Assembly: GCA_038210245.1 (NCBI GenBank)
Contig: JBBQWW010000105.1
Coordinates: 1-9,958, forward strand
Length of the DNA: 9,958 bases
Direction: 5' to 3'
DNA from: Bog-756 sp038210245
GTDB taxonomy: Bacteria > Actinomycetota > Acidimicrobiia > Acidimicrobiales > RAAP-2
In this document: positions 5,371-9,958 of the stretch, piece after piece
Layout of the letters: each line of letters starts with the position of its first letter
How positions within the stretch are numbered: position 1 is the first letter of the stretch
Notes under the pieces: model-generated
Database searches by the model: none
Told to the model about the DNA's origin: nothing
What the model saw: only the letters and a program-made list of their open reading frames with translations
Program-made: the position numbers and the translations under genes

Positions 5371-6744
5371 GTGACGGTCATGAGCATCGCCCACCTCTCC
5401 TCCCTGGCTCCCCGGGCCACTCCTCATGACAACCCCCGTCCACCGGCGGACGTGGAGATCGTCGTCCCCGTCTACAACGAGGCCCAGCAGCTGGCCGCCA
5501 GCATCACGGCACTCCGTACCTACCTCGACACCTCGTTCCCACTGGTGGCCACCATCACCATCGCCGACAACGCCAGCACCGACGACACTTGGCGGATCGC
5601 CTCGGGGCTGGCTGCCGACCTCCCGGGCGTCCATGCCCTCCACCTCGACCAGAAGGGAAGGGGTCGGGCGCTGCGGGCCGTGTGGTCCACCAGCACCGCG
5701 TCGGTGGTGGCCTACATGGACGTCGACCTGGCCACCGGCCTCGATGCCCTGCTCCCGCTGGTGGCTCCGCTCCTCTCCGGCCACAGCGACCTGGCCATCG
5801 GCACCCGCCTGGCCCCCGGCTCCCATGTCGTCCGCGGTGCGCGGCGCGAGTTCATCTCCCGGGCCTACAACCTCATGGTGCGGTCCACGCTCCGCAGCAC
5901 ATGCACCGATGCGCAGTGCGGATTCAAGGCCATTCGCCAAGAGGCGGCGGCCGAACTGCTCCCTCTCGTGGAAGACCAGGAGTGGTTCTTCGACACCGAG
6001 GTCCTGGTGACCGCCCAACGGCTAGGACTCCGGATCCACGAGGTGCCGGTGGACTGGGTGGACGACACGGACTCCCGGGTCGAGGTGGTCTCAACCGCTC
6101 TGCAGGACCTCCGCGGGGTGTGGCGAATGCTCGGATCGGCATCGCGCCAGCGGGCCGTGCTCCGCCCCGCCCGTGGGCCGGAGGCCCCGCCGGATGCGGG
6201 TAGCCCAGGACACTCGGCTACCAGTTTGGCCCTGGTCCCTTCCGGTCGGGTCGATCCCGGTCCGGTCCCTGCGGCGTCCCAGAGCTCGGAACCTTCGGCC
6301 GTCTTCGCCGACGAGCTGGTGCGCTTCGCCGGCGTCGGCGTGGTCAGCACCCTGGCCTACGCCGCCCTGTTCGCCACCCTCGAGCCCGGGATCGGCGGCT
6401 ACGGGGCCAACGCCGTGGCCATCGTGCTGTGCAGCCTGGGCAACACCGTCGCCCACCGCGGAATGGTGGGCACCGACCGGCACGGCCTCGACCGCCCCCG
6501 GCGGCTGGCCGTGGCGGCCGGCCTGCTCGGAGTCAGCCTGGCCGCCACCACCACGGCCCTGGTCGCCGTGCGGGCCCTGGGACTCGACGCCCTCCTTCCC
6601 GAGTTGGTCGCCGTCACCGCCGCCAACGCGGCGGCCGCCGTGGTGCGCTTCGCCATCCTCCGCACGTGGGTGTTCCGACCCCAGTTCGGCACCCACCCCG
6701 GCCGGGCGACCATCGACCCCACCCCAGTGGAGCCGAACCCGTGA
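5371..6744 (+). CDS. GT2 polyprenyl-phosphate glycosyltransferase fused to a GtrA-like membrane domain
   Basis: A 457-residue fusion. The N-terminal GT2 domain (about 27-260) resembles dolichol-phosphate-mannose synthases: IVVPVYNEAQQL (30-41), ADNAS with D66, the metal/nucleotide-sugar motif DVDLATGLD (117-125), TDAQCGFKA (179-187) and WFFDTEVL (205-212). Such enzymes transfer a sugar from a nucleotide donor to polyprenyl phosphate at the inner membrane face. A low-complexity linker (about 266-312) joins a GtrA-like domain (about 313-436) with four hydrophobic segments (about 315-337, 341-360, 377-400, 406-427) and the RFAILRTWVF signature. GtrA proteins are thought to help flip or stabilise the lipid-linked sugar. 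The start is GTG 5371 or ATG 5380; neither has a Shine-Dalgarno, so a leaderless transcript is possible. The GT39 gene follows after 55 bases and probably uses the product as donor. The sugar is unknown. Confidence 0.9.
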   Translation: MTVMSIAHLSSLAPRATPHDNPRPPADVEIVVPVYNEAQQLAASITALRTYLDTSFPLVATITIADNASTDDTWRIASGLAADLPGVHALHLDQKGRGRALRAVWSTSTASVVAYMDVDLATGLDALLPLVAPLLSGHSDLAIGTRLAPGSHVVRGARREFISRAYNLMVRSTLRSTCTDAQCGFKAIRQEAAAELLPLVEDQEWFFDTEVLVTAQRLGLRIHEVPVDWVDDTDSRVEVVSTALQDLRGVWRMLGSASRQRAVLRPARGPEAPPDAGSPGHSATSLALVPSGRVDPGPVPAASQSSEPSAVFADELVRFAGVGVVSTLAYAALFATLEPGIGGYGANAVAIVLCSLGNTVAHRGMVGTDRHGLDRPRRLAVAAGLLGVSLAATTTALVAVRALGLDALLPELVAVTAANAAAAVVRFAILRTWVFRPQFGTHPGRATIDPTPVEPNP

Positions 6745-6787
6745 TCCCACCCCCTGCGCTCCTCATGCTGACCGAATACCAGCTGAC

Positions 6788-6792
6788 AAGGA
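6788..6792 (+). promoter_or_regulatory. Shine-Dalgarno that fixes the start of the GT39 gene
   Basis: AAGGA lies seven bases before the ATG at 6800. The same frame is open back to 6173, but that part lies out of frame under the end of the GT2-GtrA gene and has no family similarity. Confidence 0.7.
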
Positions 6793-6799
6793 CACCCTG

Positions 6800-9205
6800 A
6801 TGAACGAGAACGATCCCACCGACGCATCCGGACCGGCCACCAGCACCATGGCCAACGACGGCCACGGCGCTGTCGCCACTGGCGCCGTGGCGGCCGGAAC
6901 GCCCTCGGGGACGACCATCCACCCCGGAACCGCCGATCCGGCCGTGGCGCCCGGTGACCGGCCGGTACCGAGCGGACCGGGTGGGACCGGACCATTCCCC
7001 ACCGTGCCTGTTCCCGGGGCCCGGACGCCCGACGACTCGGAAGTGGCGGGCGAGCCCACCGATCCTCCCGCACCGGCACCCCCGGCCGGCGGGCTGTCCC
7101 GACTGGTCCGCGGCCGCCCACAGGATCCGGCGTGGGTCCGGCCGGCCCTTCTGGCCCTGCTCGTGGGCACCGGGCTCCTCTACCTTTGGGGACTCGGGGC
7201 TTCCGGATGGGGCAACAGCTTCTACTCCGCCGCCGTGCAGGCGGGTACGAAGAGTTGGAAGGCCTTCTTCTTCGGCTCGTCCGACGCCTCCAACTTCATC
7301 ACCGTGGACAAGCCACCAGCCGCACTGTGGATCATGGAGATCTCCGCCCGGATCTTCGGGTTGAACTCGTGGAGCATTCTGGTCCCCCAGGCTCTGGAGG
7401 GCGTGGCCAACGTGGGTCTCATCTTCGTCACCGTACGGCGGTGGTTCACCCCGGGTGCGGCCCTGCTGGCCGGTGCCGTGGTGGCCCTGACGCCGGTGGC
7501 CACACTCATGTTCCGCTTCAACAATCCCGACGCTCTGCTCACCCTGCTGCTCACCGGCGCGGCCTATGCCACCTTCCGGGCCATCGAGGACGGCCGCAGT
7601 CGCTGGATGGTGTTGGCCGGGAGCCTCATCGGCTTCGGATTCATCACCAAGATGTTGCAGGCCGTCATCCTCATCCCCGTGGTGGCGCTGGTCTACCTGC
7701 TGGCCGGCCCACCCAAGCTCGGACGCCGGATGCTCCAGACCGTCTACGCCGGTGTGGCCATGGTGGTGGCCGGAGGTTGGTGGGTGGCTGCCGTCCAGCT
7801 AACGCCGGCCGCTGACCGGCCCTACATCGGGGGATCCACCGACAACAACCTGCTCAATCTCATCTTCGGCTACAACGGCTTCGGCCGGCTCACCGGCAAC
7901 GAGACCGGAAGCGTGGGCGGAGGATTCGGCGGAGGCGGAACCGGGAGCCTGTGGGGCCCGGTGGGGTGGAACCGCCTGTTCCTGCGGGAGATGGGCGGAC
8001 AGATCTCGTGGCTCATCCCGGGCGCGCTCATCGGGATGGTGGCCGTGCTGTGGATGACCCGTCGCGCCCCGCGAACCGACCGGGTCCGGGCCGGCCTCCT
8101 GGTCTTCGGGGGATGGCTGCTGATCACCGGCGCCACCCTCAGCTTTGCTCACGGGATCATCCACCCGTACTACACCATCGTCCTGGCTCCGGCCGTCGGT
8201 GCCCTCGTCGGAATGGCCGGAGCCACCCTCTGGGGTCGGCGGCGCGAGGTCTTCCCGCGGGTGGCCCTCGCCCTGGCCGTGGTGGCCACCATCGGCTGGG
8301 CCTTCGTGATCCTGGGCTGGAGTCCCGACTGGTACCCGGCGCTGCGGTGGGCGATCCTGGCCGTCGGCGTGGTGGCCGCGGTGGGCATCGCCCTGGTGCC
8401 CAAGGCCCGGGGTGTCCTGGCCGCGGGCCTGGCCGGCTTCGGCATCATCTCGGTCATAGCGGCTCCGGCGGCCTACTCCCTGACCACGGCCACCACTCCC
8501 CAACGCGGAGCCATCCCCTCGGCCGGTCCCGCCATCCAGGGCGGCGGCTTCGGAGGTCCCGGAGGATTCGGTGGACGCGGTGGTCGGGCGGCCCTGGGTC
8601 GCAACGGCATCACCCTGCCGCCCGGGTTCACCCTGCCCAACGGGAAGACCCTGCCGAAGGGCGTGCACGTCCCGGGGAGCTTCTTCCGCGGGGGCGGCCC
8701 GGGCGCGGCGATCGGCGGAGCCGCAGGGCCCGGAGCCGCCGGAGGCCTTCCGGGCGGACAGGCGCCCGGCGGCTTCGCCGGTGGTCAGGGCGGTGCCCGG
8801 GCCGGCGGGTTCGGTGGGGCCGCCGGAGGCCTCCTCGACGGCTCCACCCCGAGCAAGCAGCTCACGGCCCTCCTCAGTTCGGGTGCCTCCCGGTACACCT
8901 GGGTGGCCGCCGCCACCGGTTCCAACACGGCCTCGGGCTATCAGCTGGCCACCGGGGATCCGGTGATGGCCATCGGCGGCTTCAACGGCACCGATCCCGC
9001 GCCCACACTGGCCCAGTTCCAGAAGTACGTGTCCGAGGGCAGGATCCACTACTACATCGGCGGTGGCGGGGGCTTCGGGGGTGGCGGTGGCGGCTCGTCG
9101 ACCACCTCTCCCTCGTCGCAGATCGCCACCTGGGTGGCAGCCCACTTCACGGCCAAGACCGTGAGCGGTGTCACCCTCTACGACCTCACCGCCCCCAGCA
9201 GCTGA
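6800..9205 (+). CDS. GT39/ArnT-like polytopic glycosyltransferase with Gly-rich external region
   Basis: An 801-residue membrane protein. A disordered Pro/Gly/Thr-rich N-terminus (1-105) precedes about ten hydrophobic segments between 115 and 560. VDKPPAALW (169-177) carries the conserved Asp (D170) of the first external loop of GT39/PMT and ArnT-type enzymes, and FRFNNPDALL (238-247) is a second family motif. These enzymes take a sugar from a polyprenyl-phosphate donor and attach it outside the membrane. Residues about 578-678 are an extended Gly-rich, low-complexity region, with a further Gly run at 754-765. Between them a compact domain (TWVAAATGSNTASGYQLATG, 700-719, then VMAIGGFNGTDP) is typical of actinobacterial members of this family. 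It probably works with the GT2-GtrA protein as a three-component glycosylation system, like GT2/GT39 pairs studied in Firmicutes. The acceptor could be a wall polymer, lipid or protein. Confidence 0.9.
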   Translation: MNENDPTDASGPATSTMANDGHGAVATGAVAAGTPSGTTIHPGTADPAVAPGDRPVPSGPGGTGPFPTVPVPGARTPDDSEVAGEPTDPPAPAPPAGGLSRLVRGRPQDPAWVRPALLALLVGTGLLYLWGLGASGWGNSFYSAAVQAGTKSWKAFFFGSSDASNFITVDKPPAALWIMEISARIFGLNSWSILVPQALEGVANVGLIFVTVRRWFTPGAALLAGAVVALTPVATLMFRFNNPDALLTLLLTGAAYATFRAIEDGRSRWMVLAGSLIGFGFITKMLQAVILIPVVALVYLLAGPPKLGRRMLQTVYAGVAMVVAGGWWVAAVQLTPAADRPYIGGSTDNNLLNLIFGYNGFGRLTGNETGSVGGGFGGGGTGSLWGPVGWNRLFLREMGGQISWLIPGALIGMVAVLWMTRRAPRTDRVRAGLLVFGGWLLITGATLSFAHGIIHPYYTIVLAPAVGALVGMAGATLWGRRREVFPRVALALAVVATIGWAFVILGWSPDWYPALRWAILAVGVVAAVGIALVPKARGVLAAGLAGFGIISVIAAPAAYSLTTATTPQRGAIPSAGPAIQGGGFGGPGGFGGRGGRAALGRNGITLPPGFTLPNGKTLPKGVHVPGSFFRGGGPGAAIGGAAGPGAAGGLPGGQAPGGFAGGQGGARAGGFGGAAGGLLDGSTPSKQLTALLSSGASRYTWVAAATGSNTASGYQLATGDPVMAIGGFNGTDPAPTLAQFQKYVSEGRIHYYIGGGGGFGGGGGGSSTTSPSSQIATWVAAHFTAKTVSGVTLYDLTAPSS

Positions 9206-9210
9206 TCGGA

Positions 9211-9235
9211 CCGCGGGACGTGGTTCGGGCCGCGG
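9211..9235. terminator. Small hairpin between convergent genes
   Basis: CCGCGG at 9211-9216 and 9230-9235 forms a 6-bp GC stem with a 13-base loop. It fills the 30-base gap between the GT39 stop and the stop of the minus-strand PNPOx-family gene. No T-tract is present on either strand. The position suits bidirectional termination, but the stem is short and each arm is itself palindromic. Confidence 0.3.
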
Positions 9236-9750
9236 CTACCCGACCGGCCACCGCCACTGGGAGCCCTCGTAGTCGGCCAGGTCCCAGATGGGGGCCCGGG
9301 ACGGCAGGGTCCGGTAGACCACGTCGAACTCGTCGTTGTGGGACGGGAGGTACGGGCCGTCCCCGTCCCGGTCGTACTTGGCGTCGAGAGCCTCGACGCC
9401 GTCGGGTCGGTCGGCGGGATGCCCCTGGTCCTCGAGCACCTCGTGCACGATGACCACCTCCTCGGCCCTCTCGAGATGGATCACCGCCCGACCGTCGCGG
9501 GAGAGGTTGGCCGCCTTGACCGTGGACCGCTCGCTGTAGAGATAGAGATCGGACCCCACCACCGCCCCCATACCGGTGCGGCAGGGGGCGACCCGTTGGG
9601 GTTCACGGTCCCCAACCAGTAGCTGCGGGACGGGGCCAGTCGGTCGGCCACCTGCGACCACTCGGCACCGCGGGCAGGCCAATCGGCGACGCCGCCATCA
9701 TGCCGGTGGAAGGGTCTCCGTCGACCGCAACGCGTCGTCGACCGGGGCAC
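9236..9750 (-). pseudogene. PNPOx-family flavin/F420-type oxidoreductase gene with a single-base frameshift
   Basis: Two overlapping minus-strand frames together make one family member. The upstream frame gives WSQVADRLAPSRSYWLGT, NPNGSPPAAPVWG. The downstream frame continues VVGSDLYLYSERSTVKAANL, AVIHLERAEEVVIVHEVLED, KYDRDGDGPYLPS and DLADYEGSQWRWPVG, then stops at 9236. The break lies in a run of five C (9565-9569; G on the coding strand). One extra base there would restore APVWGAVVGSDLY and a single reading frame of about 171 residues. The split-barrel fold of this family binds FMN or F420; the substrate is unknown. The start is uncertain: GTG 9750 is possible, without a good ribosome site. 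The gene may be truly broken, or the homopolymer may be a sequencing error. Confidence 0.75.
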
Positions 9751-9786
9751 GTCGGCGGCGGCAACGCTTCGTCGACCGGGCCGGGC
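9719..9786. repeat. Degenerate 17-bp tandem repeat, four units
   Basis: CGTCGACCG recurs at 9719, 9736 and 9770, and a weaker version, CGGCGGCGG, lies at 9753, giving a 17-bp period over 68 bases. Units 1 and 2, 1 and 3, and 2 and 4 each match at 13 of 17 positions. Seen another way, a 22-base element at 9727-9748 recurs at 9761-9782 with two mismatches. It spans the region before and at the start of the PNPOx-family gene. Since 17 is not a multiple of three, it is not a protein repeat. Confidence 0.5.
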
Positions 9787-9800
9787 GCTACCGGCCGGTC
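9774..9800 (-). terminator. GC-rich hairpin directly after phoU
   Basis: GACCGG (9774-9779) pairs with CCGGTC (9795-9800), and CCGG (9781-9784) with CCGG (9791-9794). This makes a 10-bp stem with one bulged G and a six-base loop. On the minus strand it begins within the phoU stop codon. No T-tract follows. It may terminate or attenuate phoU transcription before the PNPOx-family gene. Confidence 0.4.
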
Positions 9801-9958
9801 AGGGTCGGGTGTCAGCGAGGAGCTCGATCCGTCGGGCCAGGTTGACGGCGTGATCACCGAGACGCTCGTAGAACCGGGCCAGCAGGGTCACCTGGGCGGC
9901 GATAGGCACGGTCATCTGCTCTGCCTCCACCTCACGGGTCAGGCTCTCGTGGAGGATG
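9799..9958 (-). CDS. phoU: Phosphate-signalling protein PhoU, C-terminal end
   Basis: The last 52 residues are visible on the minus strand and end at a TGA (9801-9799); the start lies beyond the right edge. LLARFYERLGDHAVNLARRI matches the conserved PhoU helix (family pattern with E-R-x-G-D-H), whose acidic and His residues belong to the metal-binding three-helix bundle. PhoU mediates repression of the phosphate regulon between the PstSCAB transporter and a PhoR-type kinase. Neither the transporter nor a PhoB is visible in the window. The PhoPR-like pair at 2906-5258 is transcribed in the opposite direction more than 4 kb away and need not be connected to it. Confidence 0.88.
   Translation of the reverse strand, partial: ILHESLTREVEAEQMTVPIAAQVTLLARFYERLGDHAVNLARRIELLADTRP

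Noticed and set aside
5368..5374. A single TCACAGT half-site (minus strand) at the GT2-GtrA start codon
   Set aside because: No second half-site lies 11 bp away on either side, so it is probably chance.
3552..5420. A 622-codon open frame on the minus strand opposite the sensor kinase
   Set aside because: It mirrors the kinase gene, whose domains are unmistakable, and its product is Gly/Val/His-rich with no family motif. Such frames arise from the high-GC codon pattern.
6173..6799. Upstream extension of the GT39 frame
   Set aside because: It overlaps the well-supported GtrA domain in another frame, and the Shine-Dalgarno at 6788-6792 marks ATG 6800 as the start.
8531..8840. Repetitive DNA in the GT39 gene as a repeat array or CRISPR
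   Set aside because: The repetition follows Gly codons in frame; there are no equal-length repeats separated by unique spacers.
7799..9145. A 448-codon minus-strand frame opposite the GT39 gene
   Set aside because: It is a shadow of the Gly-rich coding strand; composition only, no motif.

Overview
The window is very GC-rich, uses GTG starts and tightly overlapped stop/start codons, and encodes families typical of Actinomycetota: a mycobacterial PhoP/PhoR-like two-component pair, a GT2-GtrA fusion, a Gly-rich GT39 enzyme and an actinobacterial-style ApbE. A high-GC actinobacterium is a safe reading. A deeper lineage such as Acidimicrobiia is possible, but the sequence alone does not establish it.

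Layout. Positions 2677 down to 1 (minus strand) hold one operon whose genes overlap by 1 to 4 bases: a membrane-anchored Ser/Thr-rich protein, an ApbE-type FAD:protein FMN transferase, a ferric-reductase-like heme membrane protein, and a NuoF-like (NADH dehydrogenase 51 kDa) protein cut by the left edge. This looks like an NADH-to-membrane flavin/heme electron-transfer module. No recognisable FMN-binding acceptor protein is visible. Positions 2678-2905 are a divergent control region. Positions 2906-5258 (plus) encode a PhoP-like response regulator and a PhoR-like sensor kinase. Positions 5371-9205 (plus) encode a GT2-GtrA fusion and a GT39-type polytopic glycosyltransferase. Together these form a plausible polyprenyl-phosphate-sugar glycosylation system acting outside the membrane. 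Positions 9236-9750 (minus) hold a PNPOx-family gene broken by a single-base frameshift. Positions 9799-9958 (minus) are the C-terminal end of PhoU.

The most interesting signal is in the divergent region. It carries two arrays of TCACAG-type half-sites at an exact 11-bp period, one facing each gene. They match the direct-repeat consensus known for Mycobacterium tuberculosis PhoP (TCACAGC, 4-bp spacer, TCACAGC), and the regulator encoded alongside is PhoP-like in its recognition-helix region. The simplest model is a PhoPR-like system that controls itself and the divergent flavin-redox operon, and possibly the downstream glycosylation genes. Other points worth a second look are the missing flavin acceptor, a possible role of the Ser/Thr-rich protein as flavinylation or glycosylation substrate, two adjacent dyads before the glycosyltransferase genes, and a degenerate 17-bp tandem repeat near the PhoU end.
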